DNA of 64,000 nucleotides, from contig NZ_BDFO01000001.1 in NCBI RefSeq assembly GCF_001748245.1, forward strand, positions 6,043,346 to 6,107,345, read 5' to 3'. The DNA is from Oligoflexus tunisiensis. GTDB lineage: Bacteria > Bdellovibrionota_B > Oligoflexia > Oligoflexales > Oligoflexaceae. A program made the translations under genes and the position numbers. The notes under the pieces were generated by a model. The model searched no databases. It had not been told where the DNA came from and was given only the letters and a program-made list of their open reading frames with translations. This document shows, one piece after another, positions 47,043 through 56,092 of this stretch (the stretch's first letter is position 1; each line of letters starts with the position of its first letter).

Positions 47043-49712
47043 ATGCTGAACAAGTTCATTCGTCTGCTGCTAGCCGTCTGGGTCCTCGGTGCCATGACGC
47101 TGGAGGGTTGGAGCGCAGAAAACATGGCCGCGACCACACCCGCCTGTGACTCCTGCGCCTTCCAGGTTGAAAGCCTCGACGAACCGCTCCACCTCTCGGG
47201 ATATTGGCTTTTTACACGGGATGATCAGCCGTCGAACAAGGATCCTGATCTGGATACCAGCAGCTGGACGGTGGTCAAGGCTCCCGGCTCCTGGAACAAG
47301 GTTTACGGCGATGGAAAAAATTTCCAGGTCGGCTGGTATCGGGGTGTCTTTCATTTCGCACCGGATCTAATCGGAAAAAAAGTGGTGCTCCTGATGGACA
47401 GCTTCCTGGCCGGCATGCAGGTGTATCGCGACGGCCAGCTGATTTATGAACGGGATGGGCTGCGGACGGATCAGAAATATTATGGCGTTCAGGCTGTTCC
47501 CATCACCTTCACCGTGACCCAGGCCCAGCACACCCTGGCCGTGCGCGTGGATACCCTGAATATGGTGGGCGTCTATCAGCTGCCCTTTGAGCTGCGGGCC
47601 CATGCGCGCGTGGATCGGATGCTGAGTGTCTGGCACTTCTTCTCGGGTGAGATGCGGACCTTCTCCGCATTCTTTGCCTTCTTTGCCGGCGCCATCTTCC
47701 TGCTCTACTTTGTGAAGACGGGTTATACCCTTTATCTTCTGACCACCGTCGCCTGTTTTGGCTTTTTCCCCTTCTTCCTGCATACCTCGGATTTCATGCA
47801 GAATCTGGTCGAACCGGATCGCAACTTCTGCCTTCACTTTATCGGTATCGTGCTCGGGCCCTTCTCTCTGAATCTTCTGGCTCAGTATCAGTACCGTCCC
47901 AGTCGCACCTGGTCCTGGATTCTAGGGAGTGTCGGCGTGGGGCTCAGTCTTTGGTTTGTCCTCCTGAGTCAGCGCTTCGACCTTGATCAGATGGTGCTGG
48001 CCCGCAAGCTGACCATCTTCAGTGCCCTGCTCTCGGTGATTCATGCCAAGGTCAACTATATCCGTTGCTTTCTGCGCAAGCCTGGAGCGGGATCCAGTCT
48101 TTATCTGCCCTGGGCGGCGGTGACCTTCTTCCTCGCGGTCGGCATTCATGATGTGCTCATCGCGCTCGGCAAAATCAACTCCGTCCAGCTGCTCTTTTCG
48201 GGCTGTCTGGTTGCCATTTTCGCCCAGGTGCTGGTGTCCTCGAATGCCCTGGCTGATACGCTGGTGCAAAACCGTCGTCTGGTGGCCAAACTCAAGGTGG
48301 TCAACGAGGAACTGGAACTCAAGGTTCAGGAACGCACCCGGGATATCCGTGAGATCCTGGATCACGTGAAGCATGGTTTCCTGGTCGTGGGCGAGGATCG
48401 GCGGGTGGGTCGTACCTTCAGTGCCTCGTGCGTCGGCATCTTTCGAACCGATCAGCTGGCGGATCGGGACGTGGCGGATCTTTTCCGTTTTGAGCCGGAA
48501 ACAAGGGCCATGTTTATCCTGGCCTGCGAACAGATCTTTGAAAATATCATGCCGCTTGAGGTCACCACCAGTCTGATCCCGGCCCGCTTTGCCATTGAAG
48601 ATCGCGTTTACGACGTCAGTGTGAAAGCGATCGAAAATGATAAAAAGGAAATCACGCGCCTGCTCTTTTCCATCAGTGATATCACCGAACTCGAGCACCT
48701 GCTCAAGGAAAACAAAAGACACCGCAGTCTCCTCCGCATCATTGCGCACCGCGATGCCTTTCTGCGCTTCATGGAAGAAACCGCGCAATGTCTGGAGAGG
48801 GCTCGTCAGGCCGTGCAGATCGGCGATCTGGCTCAGACCCGCATGCAGCTGCACACCATCAAAGGCAATGCTCTGATGTTCGGTCTTGAAGAATTTGCGC
48901 ATGTGATCCACGGTCTGGAAACGCAAACGATAGTGCAGCAGAAGGATCTTGATCAGCTCACGATTCTGCTGCAGGAATTCGTGGACCAGAATGATGCCGT
49001 TCTGAATCTCAAGAGCGCGGATCAAAAACGCATGACCATCAGCCAGGAAGCCTTCGATCGCTATGCGGCCGAACTTCAGGCCGCCCGCGACCTCGGCACC
49101 GCACGCGAGATCTTCCGCCGTTTGATGCAGGAATCGAAACAACGCAGCGCCAGGGAACTGCTTGGCATTCTGCCGGAACAGGTGCAGGCTCTCGCGCAAA
49201 AACTGGACAAACGCGTCAACATCACGGTCGTCGGTGGAGATCTGCTGCTCGATCCTGAGACTGTGAGTCCGCTTATCGCCCAGCTGAGCCATGCTCTGCG
49301 CAATGCAGTCGATCATGGCATTGAAACCCCCGAGGAGCGGGAAGGCAAACCCGACCCGGCTCAACTGGAGATTGGTTTCTATGAAACAAGAGAAGGCTGG
49401 AGCATCCGCGTGACGGATGATGGGCGCGGCCTCGACCCCAAAATCATCGGGCAGCGCGCGGTGGAAAAAGGCCTCGTGACAGCCGCGGAATGTCAGAAAC
49501 TCAGCAAGGAAGAAATTTACGAATTCATTTTTGCCGCCGGTTTTACCACCAGGGATCAGGCCACGGAAATCTCCGGACGTGGCCTTGGCATGGAAGCTTT
49601 AAGGCAGTCCGTGCGGGCTCTGGGCGGCGACCTCGTCCTGGAAAGTGAAGTCGGTCATGGCACGACGCTGATCCTTCATTGGCCGCGGTCCAGTTTCCAA
49701 CAGGTGGCGTGA
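47043..49712 (+). CDS. Membrane CheA-like histidine kinase with 7TM-DISM sensor, HPt and HATPase, no CheW domain
   Basis: 889 residues. Signal peptide, then an extracytoplasmic galactose-binding-like domain (about 60-200) of the 7TMR-DISM type, seven TM helices (about 200-420), a coiled coil (EELELKVQERTRDI), a PAS-like region, an HPt domain with the phospho-His in HTIKGNAL (His604), a linker, and a HATPase domain with HALRNAVDHGIE (N-box, about 750), DDGRGLD and GRGLGM. The order HPt-linker-HATPase matches CheA, but there is no P2 and no C-terminal CheW-like domain. It likely phosphorylates an unlinked response regulator. Confidence 0.85.
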   Translation: MLNKFIRLLLAVWVLGAMTLEGWSAENMAATTPACDSCAFQVESLDEPLHLSGYWLFTRDDQPSNKDPDLDTSSWTVVKAPGSWNKVYGDGKNFQVGWYRGVFHFAPDLIGKKVVLLMDSFLAGMQVYRDGQLIYERDGLRTDQKYYGVQAVPITFTVTQAQHTLAVRVDTLNMVGVYQLPFELRAHARVDRMLSVWHFFSGEMRTFSAFFAFFAGAIFLLYFVKTGYTLYLLTTVACFGFFPFFLHTSDFMQNLVEPDRNFCLHFIGIVLGPFSLNLLAQYQYRPSRTWSWILGSVGVGLSLWFVLLSQRFDLDQMVLARKLTIFSALLSVIHAKVNYIRCFLRKPGAGSSLYLPWAAVTFFLAVGIHDVLIALGKINSVQLLFSGCLVAIFAQVLVSSNALADTLVQNRRLVAKLKVVNEELELKVQERTRDIREILDHVKHGFLVVGEDRRVGRTFSASCVGIFRTDQLADRDVADLFRFEPETRAMFILACEQIFENIMPLEVTTSLIPARFAIEDRVYDVSVKAIENDKKEITRLLFSISDITELEHLLKENKRHRSLLRIIAHRDAFLRFMEETAQCLERARQAVQIGDLAQTRMQLHTIKGNALMFGLEEFAHVIHGLETQTIVQQKDLDQLTILLQEFVDQNDAVLNLKSADQKRMTISQEAFDRYAAELQAARDLGTAREIFRRLMQESKQRSARELLGILPEQVQALAQKLDKRVNITVVGGDLLLDPETVSPLIAQLSHALRNAVDHGIETPEEREGKPDPAQLEIGFYETREGWSIRVTDDGRGLDPKIIGQRAVEKGLVTAAECQKLSKEEIYEFIFAAGFTTRDQATEISGRGLGMEALRQSVRALGGDLVLESEVGHGTTLILHWPRSSFQQVA

Positions 49713-49743
49713 AGCACTGGTAAAAATAACCTCGGATTTTGTC

Positions 49744-49773
49744 TTGCCATTTGCCACTCGGCTCTCCTATACG
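49744..49773 (+). promoter_or_regulatory. Possible promoter of the TPR gene
   Basis: TTGCCA (49744-49749) is followed after 18 bases by TATACG (49768-49773). CTCTC/GAGAG arms (49762-49766 and 49773-49777) flank the -10 region. Weak match, given for reference. Confidence 0.3.
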
Positions 49774-49796
49774 AGAGGCAAATGGAGGATAAACAC

Positions 49797-51467
49797 ATGA
49801 CGTTGTTTACGCATAAATTCCAAATGATCCCCGTGCTCCTATGTATGTCTCTCGGCTCCAGTTTCGCGCCACTCCAGGCCCAGGGCCCTGCCCAGGAGAA
49901 ACCTCAGGCGCCCATCTTCTCCAACCTCGGCACCTGGCAGCATCCGATCAGCACCTCATCCAAGGAAGCGCAAAAGTTTTTCAATCAAGCTTTGATTCTC
50001 GCTTTTGGTTTCAATCATGCGGAAGCGGAACGTTCCTTCCTCGCGGCTGCTTTTTATGATCCCAACTGCGCGATCTGCTACTGGGGCGCCGCGTGGGTGC
50101 TCGGACCTAACATCAATGCCGGGATGGATGATGAAGTGGTCCCACGTGCTTACAGTCACGTTCAGGAAGCCAAAAAAAGGCTGACGCATGCCTCACCAAA
50201 GGAGAAGGCCTATATTCAGGCGATCAGTGAGCGCTATGTCGCCCAGCCCGTCAAGGATCGTGCGCCCCTCGATCGCGCCTTTACCGAGGCCATGAAAAAA
50301 GTGGTGCAGCAGTTTCCTTCCGATCCGGATGCGGCCACCATTTACGCCGAATCCATCATGGATCAGCACCCTTGGGATTTCTGGGATCGCTCGGGTCAGC
50401 CGCGGCCCTGGACGCCTGAACTCCTTTCTGTTCTGGAAGGGGTGATCAAAGCTCATCCGGATCATCCGGGAGCGCATCATTTCTATATCCATGCGGTGGA
50501 AGCCTCGAAAACCCCGGAGATGGGCCTCAAGAGCGCTGACCGTCTGGGTGGTCTGGTTCCTGGCGCCGGTCACCTGGTGCATATGCCGGCTCACATTTAT
50601 ATCCGCACCGGACGTTATCAGGACGCGGTTGTGGCCAATGAAAAGGCGGCGCTTGCGGATCAGGGTTACATCACGCAGTGCCAGGAGCAGGGTATTTATC
50701 CTTTGGCTTACAAGCCGCACAATTATCACTTCCTCTGGGCCGCGGCGACACTCTCCGGTCAATCCAAAAAGGCGTTTCAGGCCGCAGAGCACCTGGATCA
50801 CCATACGGATAAGGACCTTATGAAAACGCCAGGACTGGAAACGCTGCAACACTATGCGTATACACCGCTCTACGCCATGGTTCGCTTTGGCAAATGGGAT
50901 GAGATTCTCAAAGCGCCTGAACCAGCCAAGGAATTGATCTATCCTCGCGGCGTCTGGCATTACGCCCGAACCATTGCCTTCGCCCGCAAGAAAAACTTTG
51001 CGCAGGCCCAAAAGGAACTCGATCAAACGCGGGCGATCGCTCAGAATCCTGCCCTGGAGAATATCAGCATCTGGAATATCAACTCCACCAAGGGCCTCAT
51101 GAAGGTGGCTCAGCATGTGGCGGCCGGTGAACTGGCTTTGGAACAGGGTCAGTTGCAAAAGGCGATCATGGAGCTGGACGCCGCGGTAAAAGCCGAGGAT
51201 GAACTTCGTTACGATGAACCAGCCACGTGGCACCATCCGGTTCGGCAGATTTTGGGCCATGCCTACCTTCAGGCGGGTCGCTTCGATCAAAGCGTGAAAA
51301 CCTATCAGGAGGATCTCGAGCTCTATCCGGAAAACGGTTGGTCGCTTTATGGATTGGCGCAAGCCCTGGAAAAACAGGGGAAAAGCAAGGAAGCCGCCAA
51401 CGTTCGCGAACAATTCAAGAGAGCCTGGGCGATGGCAGACGTCGAACTTCGGGCTTCGCGGTTTTAA
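49797..51467 (+). CDS. Exported TPR-repeat protein
   Basis: 556 residues from ATG 49797 (GGAGG upstream; the frame's ATG at 49782 overlaps that site). Signal peptide ends near QAQ (residue 29). Several TPR-type helix pairs are visible (FNQALILAFGFNHAEAERSFLAAAFYDP, AVVANEKAALADQG, HAYLQAGRFDQSVKTYQEDLELYPEN). The central segment GHLVHMPAHIYIRTGRY with several His residues is shared by a family of exported TPR proteins of unknown role. Periplasmic scaffold is the best guess. A likely own promoter lies 24 bases upstream. Confidence 0.78.
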   Translation: MTLFTHKFQMIPVLLCMSLGSSFAPLQAQGPAQEKPQAPIFSNLGTWQHPISTSSKEAQKFFNQALILAFGFNHAEAERSFLAAAFYDPNCAICYWGAAWVLGPNINAGMDDEVVPRAYSHVQEAKKRLTHASPKEKAYIQAISERYVAQPVKDRAPLDRAFTEAMKKVVQQFPSDPDAATIYAESIMDQHPWDFWDRSGQPRPWTPELLSVLEGVIKAHPDHPGAHHFYIHAVEASKTPEMGLKSADRLGGLVPGAGHLVHMPAHIYIRTGRYQDAVVANEKAALADQGYITQCQEQGIYPLAYKPHNYHFLWAAATLSGQSKKAFQAAEHLDHHTDKDLMKTPGLETLQHYAYTPLYAMVRFGKWDEILKAPEPAKELIYPRGVWHYARTIAFARKKNFAQAQKELDQTRAIAQNPALENISIWNINSTKGLMKVAQHVAAGELALEQGQLQKAIMELDAAVKAEDELRYDEPATWHHPVRQILGHAYLQAGRFDQSVKTYQEDLELYPENGWSLYGLAQALEKQGKSKEAANVREQFKRAWAMADVELRASRF

Positions 51468-51641
51468 GTGAAAGCAGTTCAACTTTTTGCAAGAGCCTGG
51501 AAGCCGTGTCCCTCCTGGCCTCCCACGCGTATACTGAAACGGCCCATCGACTCACCATGGCTTGACAAGCGCCCCAGGCTCGATTAGCGTCGGTCACAGA
51601 ACATCGCGCATCATAGCCAGGCCACGCGGGGGGACGACACG

Positions 51642-52367
51642 GTGGATCTTAGGTCATTTTTGCGGGAAAAGATCACCGCATGGACGGAGGCGAGTCGGCG
51701 CCATACCCTGCTCCATTTGGCAGAAAGAAGCCGTCTGGGTTACAGTACGGTACGTCGTCTTGCGTCTGGTGATGGTGAAGCCAATCTGCAAAGCCTTCTG
51801 CAGCTGGCGTCCGTGATCATGAGTCCCGAGGAGACGCGGCAGGCCGTGCAGGATTTTTTTCCGGAAGCACGCCTGGGCCTGGAGCGACCGTTCCGTTTTT
51901 TTCCGAATGAAAAACTGGATCCCATTTCCAGCAAAGAGGCCATGCTTGCTGTTGCCCTGAGTTGTCCGGACGGAGGCATTGATGCCCGGGAACTCGAAAC
52001 CATCATGGGAACAAGGGCCGCGCGCTGTATTCAATCGCTGATCGATGCGGAAATACTTTGTCGCCAGGATGAGCGCGTGAAGTTAACCGCGGATTATTTC
52101 TTTGATCCCACACCTGAACGTGTTTTACGGTGGATGGGTTTTGTTTTGGACCTTTTTGATCGCGAACGTTCCGATCAAATGGGCAGTTTCACATCCCTGC
52201 GCATTGAAGGACTCAATGACAAGGGGATTGAGAGACTTCAGGAAGTGATGACCTTGGCTGAAAAATCCATCCAATCGATCCTGGATGACAAAAGCTGCCG
52301 GGGTTCGCAAAGTGTCGCAACCGTAGTGGTCAGTACTGTGTTGAATCCCAAGGCTCCATCTCCTTAA
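51642..52367 (+). CDS. TIGR02147-type HTH protein
   Basis: 241 residues starting at GTG 51642 (GCGGGGGGA upstream). Helix-turn-helix near residues 27-60 (HLAERSRLGYSTVRRLASG). A longer C-terminal region includes the DAREL and DRERSDQMGSFTS segments; this arrangement fits the TIGR02147 family, common in Fibrobacter and Bdellovibrionota, whose function is unknown. A role as transcription regulator is inferred. A small secreted protein gene follows after 13 bases and may be part of the same transcript. Confidence 0.65.
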   Translation: MDLRSFLREKITAWTEASRRHTLLHLAERSRLGYSTVRRLASGDGEANLQSLLQLASVIMSPEETRQAVQDFFPEARLGLERPFRFFPNEKLDPISSKEAMLAVALSCPDGGIDARELETIMGTRAARCIQSLIDAEILCRQDERVKLTADYFFDPTPERVLRWMGFVLDLFDRERSDQMGSFTSLRIEGLNDKGIERLQEVMTLAEKSIQSILDDKSCRGSQSVATVVVSTVLNPKAPSP

Positions 52368-52380
52368 CAGCGAGTGACTC

Positions 52381-52671
52381 ATGCAAAGACTTCTCTTGAA
52401 ATTCCTGGCTCCCGCCTTTCTGGTCGTGACCCCATTGGTCAGCGAACTTCCGGCTTCAACCTTTGGTGGCAGCACCGGTCCCCGGCAGTCTCAGGATGAG
52501 AATCTGCCGCGCATGGAAGTGGACAGCGGCACCTACCGTCGCACCAAGGCGCGACTCTCGGTCGAGGAAGTGGCTCCTCTCACTTTGCCAAGCGGATCGT
52601 ATACGGTGAAAAAGTCAGAGGACTATATCGTCGAGTACAACAAGACCTTCCTGGTTGTACCGCGCGATTGA
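52381..52671 (+). CDS. Small secreted protein (96 aa)
   Basis: Signal peptide (hydrophobic FLAPAFLVVTPLV, cleavage near residue 26). The mature 70 residues contain no cysteine and no recognised domain; the end (SGSYTVKKSEDYIVEYNKTFLVVPRD) looks beta-stranded. Start ATG lies 13 bases after the TIGR02147-type gene's stop, so co-transcription is likely. Hypothetical. Confidence 0.55.
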   Translation: MQRLLLKFLAPAFLVVTPLVSELPASTFGGSTGPRQSQDENLPRMEVDSGTYRRTKARLSVEEVAPLTLPSGSYTVKKSEDYIVEYNKTFLVVPRD

Positions 52672-52702
52672 AGAGCAGAAAAAACTTGCCTGGCATGACG
52701 AA

Positions 52703-52719
52703 CCCCTTTTTGGAAGGGG
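52703..52719. terminator. Weak hairpin between convergent genes
   Basis: CCCCTT (52703-52708) pairs with AAGGGG (52714-52719) around TTTGG. No T tract follows on either strand. Confidence 0.35.
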
Positions 52720-52728
52720 CCGCCAGCC

Positions 52729-53544
52729 TTATACTTCGACGGTCACGGTATCGCCGGGCTGAATCACGGCGCCGGCGCCCGACAGTAGCCAGGCATTCAT
52801 ACCAAAATAAACTTTGCTGCTGCCCAGCTTGCGATAGCGGGCCAGCGTTCGCAGAGGTTCCGGACCCGATGCGCCGGTCGTTTGATCGATGGTGGTGACA
52901 TTGCAGCGACTGCTGAGCTTGCTGAGACGCAGCCGCACCCGGCCGCCGATATTCAGCGTTTGCACGGTGTCCTCCGCATGCGGCTCCCAGCCCTTGATCA
53001 CGAGGCTGGGACGGAAACGGTCCATGCCGATCGGCTTTTCTCCCGTCGCCTGCAATTTTTCATTGAGAAGATCCAGGGATTCCTGACTGATGATGAGATA
53101 GGGAAAGGCATCGGCAAAAAGATAGGGCGCCTGCCGGTCTTCGGTGTATTGGGCTTCCACCAGCCGTGGATGCTGGGGCATTGCCTCACAGAGGCGAACG
53201 TCCTGCTGCAGGATGCTCGAAAAAAAGGCAGCCGCTGTATCCCCAAGGTCCCAGGCTTCGACGGTATCCTTCCAGACCGTGACCGGTCTCGTCGTGCACT
53301 GCGAGCGACTTCCCCGATCCAGGGTCAGGGCGCGATCCTCATAACGGAAATGAAGCTGCGAGTTCACCTGAGTCTCAATAAGAGCCATCCTTGCATGTTC
53401 GCGCTGGGTCAAAAATCGACCCTGGGCATCGACCAGCAGCCAGCGGCGATCATCCGGGAAGCCGGTTTCCAGGGCCTGCGCCTGGGACAGGGCCTCGCCC
53501 CGGCCGCCCTTCAAGGGATAACGATACAGTTCCGCAATCTTCAT
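52729..53544 (-). CDS. MOSC-domain protein, YcbX-like
   Basis: 271 residues from ATG 53544 (AGGAG 10 bases upstream). N-terminal MOSC_N (LYRYPLKGGRGE, DDRRWLLVDAQGRFLTQRE), C-terminal MOSC with RFRPSLVIKG, SRCNVTTIDQTTGASGPEPLRTL; the Cys in SRCNVTT is the molybdenum ligand. YcbX/mARC proteins reduce N-hydroxylated compounds. The 2Fe-2S ferredoxin domain that E. coli YcbX carries at its C-terminus is absent, so a separate electron donor is expected. Its leader is a triplicated 46-base unit. Confidence 0.85.
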   Translation of the reverse strand: MKIAELYRYPLKGGRGEALSQAQALETGFPDDRRWLLVDAQGRFLTQREHARMALIETQVNSQLHFRYEDRALTLDRGSRSQCTTRPVTVWKDTVEAWDLGDTAAAFFSSILQQDVRLCEAMPQHPRLVEAQYTEDRQAPYLFADAFPYLIISQESLDLLNEKLQATGEKPIGMDRFRPSLVIKGWEPHAEDTVQTLNIGGRVRLRLSKLSSRCNVTTIDQTTGASGPEPLRTLARYRKLGSSKVYFGMNAWLLSGAGAVIQPGDTVTVEV

Positions 53545-53673
53545 GGGCAGCTCATCTCCTAAAGCAACGTTTGCCCATATCGCCATGGATGGGCAGCTCA
53601 TCTCCTAAAGCAACGTTTGCCCATATCGCAATGGATGGGCAGCTCATCTCCTTAAGCAACATTTGCCCATATC
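53545..53673. repeat. Three tandem 46-bp repeats forming the MOSC gene leader
   Basis: Units at 53545-53590, 53591-53636 and 53637-53673 (the last diverges after 37 bases). Units 1 and 2 differ by one base; unit 3 differs at two positions before diverging. On the minus strand each unit carries AGGAGATGA and flanking GGGCA...TGCCC arms that could form a hairpin with the SD in its loop. Unit 1's SD serves the real ATG at 53544. Confidence 0.9.
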
Positions 53674-53728
53674 ACGGCTGTTATGATTGAGCCAGCACCT
53701 TTAAAAGGCGCGCGCCAGGGGATCCGCA

Positions 53729-54715
53729 TTGAAACTCCAATTTCTTATTCCCATCCTTATTGGGCTGATCCTTTCGGCGGGATCACCTCTTGCCGATGAT
53801 CCCTATACGCCTTTGGAACCCTGGGGAGGCGAACTCCTGCCCAAGGATTATGGCGGATTTTATGTGAAGATTCGCCTGCAGGGCTTCAAGAAGAACTCCC
53901 GCGGGCTCGCTATCACGAGCAACGTCTTTATTCACTTGCACGAAGTGAGTCAGGGTAAAAAATACGTAGTCAGTCAGCCGCTCGGCACCGATACGACAGG
54001 TCAGCAAAGGGTCTGGAAGATTCCAGCCGGCAACTACCAGGTCCAGAAACTGAGCCTGAACGATAACTCGGGTCTGACGCGAACCTGGATCAGCAAGGGC
54101 AAGCCGCAGATCTTTATCCGGCATCTCTTCCTCTCCAATCTGGGCGACCTGGTGCTGGCACCCGGACAGGGCAAGGCGCTGATGGCGCTCTTTCAACCGG
54201 CTCCCGACAAGTTTGTGAATACCTTTCAGCACGATGCCTTTGCCGGTGTGATGGATGGCTACACGCAAAAGATTCAGAAAAAACTCGGCGGGTCGGAACT
54301 CTTCGCCAAATCCGAGGATAGCTTCAGCACCAGCGATGAAGCGCGCGCGGCGTTTTCAACGCAACGCCAGATCTCCATGCACTACAAGGTCGATCTCGGG
54401 AAGGAGCAGCGCTATTCGAAGAGCATCGTCAGTACCCTGGTTTCCCAGGACCTCGATCTGCGAACCTGTTACATGGATCAACTGGATCGCGACGGTTCCC
54501 TGCAGGGCCAGATTTCCTTTCGCTTTCGCGTCAACAAGGGGGACGGCGCCATGCAGAATCTCAAATACAGCGGGGGCACTCTGAACAGCAAGAAGGTCGT
54601 GGAGTGTCTTTATTTTGCACTCGGCAAGATGCAATTTCCGATCGCCAAAAATTTGGACGGTCGCGTGACGTTTTATTTCACTTTTAAAGACGAAATGGGG
54701 AGGGCTAGCCCATGA
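53729..54715 (+). CDS. Secreted protein with AgmX/PglI-type C-terminal domain
   Basis: 328 residues starting at TTG 53729 (AGGGG upstream). Signal peptide ending near LADD (residue 23). The N-terminal half is beta-rich, unknown. The C-terminal ~100 residues match the AgmX/PglI C-terminal domain: LRTCYMDQL, LQGQISFRFRVNKGDGAMQNL, SKKVVECLYFALGKMQFP with the paired cysteines. This domain resembles TonB C-termini and occurs in myxobacterial motility/envelope proteins. ATGA overlap with the next gene indicates translational coupling. Confidence 0.7.
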   Translation: MKLQFLIPILIGLILSAGSPLADDPYTPLEPWGGELLPKDYGGFYVKIRLQGFKKNSRGLAITSNVFIHLHEVSQGKKYVVSQPLGTDTTGQQRVWKIPAGNYQVQKLSLNDNSGLTRTWISKGKPQIFIRHLFLSNLGDLVLAPGQGKALMALFQPAPDKFVNTFQHDAFAGVMDGYTQKIQKKLGGSELFAKSEDSFSTSDEARAAFSTQRQISMHYKVDLGKEQRYSKSIVSTLVSQDLDLRTCYMDQLDRDGSLQGQISFRFRVNKGDGAMQNLKYSGGTLNSKKVVECLYFALGKMQFPIAKNLDGRVTFYFTFKDEMGRASP

Positions 54716-55023
54716 ATCCGGAGGCCATTATCGACAACATGAAGAATGTGGAAACCTGGAGACGCGCGGTTCCCATGCTGGTGCTATTCGTCGCGTTCTA
54801 TTCGCTGGTCCAGCCGATTCTGATTGCCCTGATGCTGGTTCAGTTCTTCGCGCAGCTGCTCTTTCAAAAGCGGCTCGAAAACCTGTACGCATTCAGCGTC
54901 GATCTCGCCAACTACTCGCGCAATATCTGGCTTTTCCTGACTTACAACAGCGATCAAAAGATGTTTCCCTTCGCTGACTGGTCGAGCAGCTGTCACATAG
55001 GACAGGAACGGCAGGAGATTTAG
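54712..55023 (+). CDS. DUF4389 membrane protein
   Basis: 103 residues with one or two TM helices (VPMLVLFVAFYSLVQPILIAL) followed by FFAQLLFQKRLENLYAF and the family end FLTYNSDQKMFPFADW. This is the DUF4389 pattern, a small inner-membrane family of unknown role. Its ATG overlaps the stop of the AgmX/PglI-type gene by four bases, so the two are likely made together, suggesting the membrane protein supports the secreted one. Confidence 0.75.
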   Translation: MNPEAIIDNMKNVETWRRAVPMLVLFVAFYSLVQPILIALMLVQFFAQLLFQKRLENLYAFSVDLANYSRNIWLFLTYNSDQKMFPFADWSSSCHIGQERQEI

Positions 55024-55060
55024 ACCCCGTGGCCAGATTCTTCGTTTTGGCCACAGGCTA

Positions 55061-55088
55061 TAAAGCCCTTGCCCGGAAAGGCAAGGGC
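55061..55088. terminator. Terminator hairpin between convergent genes
   Basis: GCCCTTGCC (55065-55073) pairs with GGCAAGGGC (55080-55088), a perfect 9-bp stem. On the minus strand TTTAT follows, so it best serves the DUF4360 gene; it may also stop the DUF4389 transcript. Confidence 0.7.
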
Positions 55089-55127
55089 GCCAGTGAGTGA
55101 CTCTTCAGCCTTCCCTCACTTCAACCA

Positions 55128-55781
55128 TTACTGGCAGCGTCTCCAGGTCAGACCAAAGACTTGTGTGATTTCGCCATCGATCGAGTCGTTGGTAATCAAG
55201 CCCTGTGCATTGGGATATTTTCTGGAATTGATGTTGGAAACTCGGATCGAGGTGTTGATGTTCAAGGCGCGTTCCTTGGCACAATCAGACCAGGTGTCGG
55301 GCATGATAGCCGAGTTCAGACCGATCTTATCGGTATAGACGAAGTCTTCCGACAGAGGACCATACTTGTCAGCCGAGAAGGTACCGGTTTTGCCTTGACC
55401 TTCAAAGAAGTAAGAGGTGGTGTGAGTCGCGCGGATGCCTTCATCCAGACCCATGAAGCCGCGGTAGTAGAAGCTGCCGATCGAATATTGCCAGCCCACA
55501 GGAACTTTCAGAGTTGCGGTCACAACGCAGTTCTTACGGGAAGCGGTGGGGGACATGCCCGGGCCGGTTTCAGCCACGAATTCCGAGAAAGTCAGCGTGA
55601 AAGCCTGCTTGTCATCTGAGATATTCTGAGCCACGGTTCCCAGGGGGCAGCCGGAGCCGTTGACCTTGATGCTTTTGATCGTGACAGGTTCAGCGGGAAC
55701 AAGGATGTCAGCGAAAGAAACAGATGATACCAGCAGCGCAGCGGGGGCAAGGGCTTTAACAAGATGTCCTACCATGCTCAT
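55128..55781 (-). CDS. DUF4360 secreted protein (paralogue 2)
   Basis: 217 residues; AAAGG lies 8 bases before the ATG at 55781. Signal peptide to about residue 24 (SFA-D). The mature part has the same layout as the protein at 40513: GSGCPLGTVAQN, SDDKQAFTLTFSEFVAE, RKNCVVTATLKVPVGWQYSIGSFYYRGF, ending LTWRRCQ. Secreted, function unknown. Having two divergent copies 14 kb apart on opposite strands argues for old duplication. Confidence 0.8.
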   Translation of the reverse strand: MSMVGHLVKALAPAALLVSSVSFADILVPAEPVTIKSIKVNGSGCPLGTVAQNISDDKQAFTLTFSEFVAETGPGMSPTASRKNCVVTATLKVPVGWQYSIGSFYYRGFMGLDEGIRATHTTSYFFEGQGKTGTFSADKYGPLSEDFVYTDKIGLNSAIMPDTWSDCAKERALNINTSIRVSNINSRKYPNAQGLITNDSIDGEITQVFGLTWRRCQ

Positions 55782-56092
55782 ACGAAATACCTTTCCTAGA
55801 GTTTATTGAGTCGAGGAGCAATTTCCAACACGAGCGTTATATTGCAGAGCTCGTGCCAGGCATGAGCGCAGACCATCGTGGGCACTCTATTTTCTTAATT
55901 GATTTTAAATCTTAAAATTCAATGAGTTACATGCGTATTTAATGGCATACACACGTTTATTTAGGTCGCATCGCAAGACGAAGAGACTGAGATTCACGAA
56001 GATCACTAAGATCAAAAAAGATCTCTGCGATGATCTCAGACGCTGAGATGAACAAAGATAAAAAGCTGTTCATAGGAATTAAAAAGAATCGA
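55782..56092. other. 311-base AT-rich intergenic region
   Basis: Probably the promoter region of the DUF4360 gene (minus) and the 3' end of the STAS gene. It holds an ATCTCAG-ACG-CTGAGAT hairpin (56033-56049) and several GATC-rich stretches (around 56000-56040). No protein-coding gene is supported here. Confidence 0.5.

Noticed and set aside
53545..53673. CRISPR-like repeats
   Set aside because: The three units are directly contiguous without spacers and there are no cas genes.
55990..56050. Clustered GATC sites as an origin-like or SeqA-like region
   Set aside because: Too few and irregular; no DnaA boxes or replication genes adjoin.
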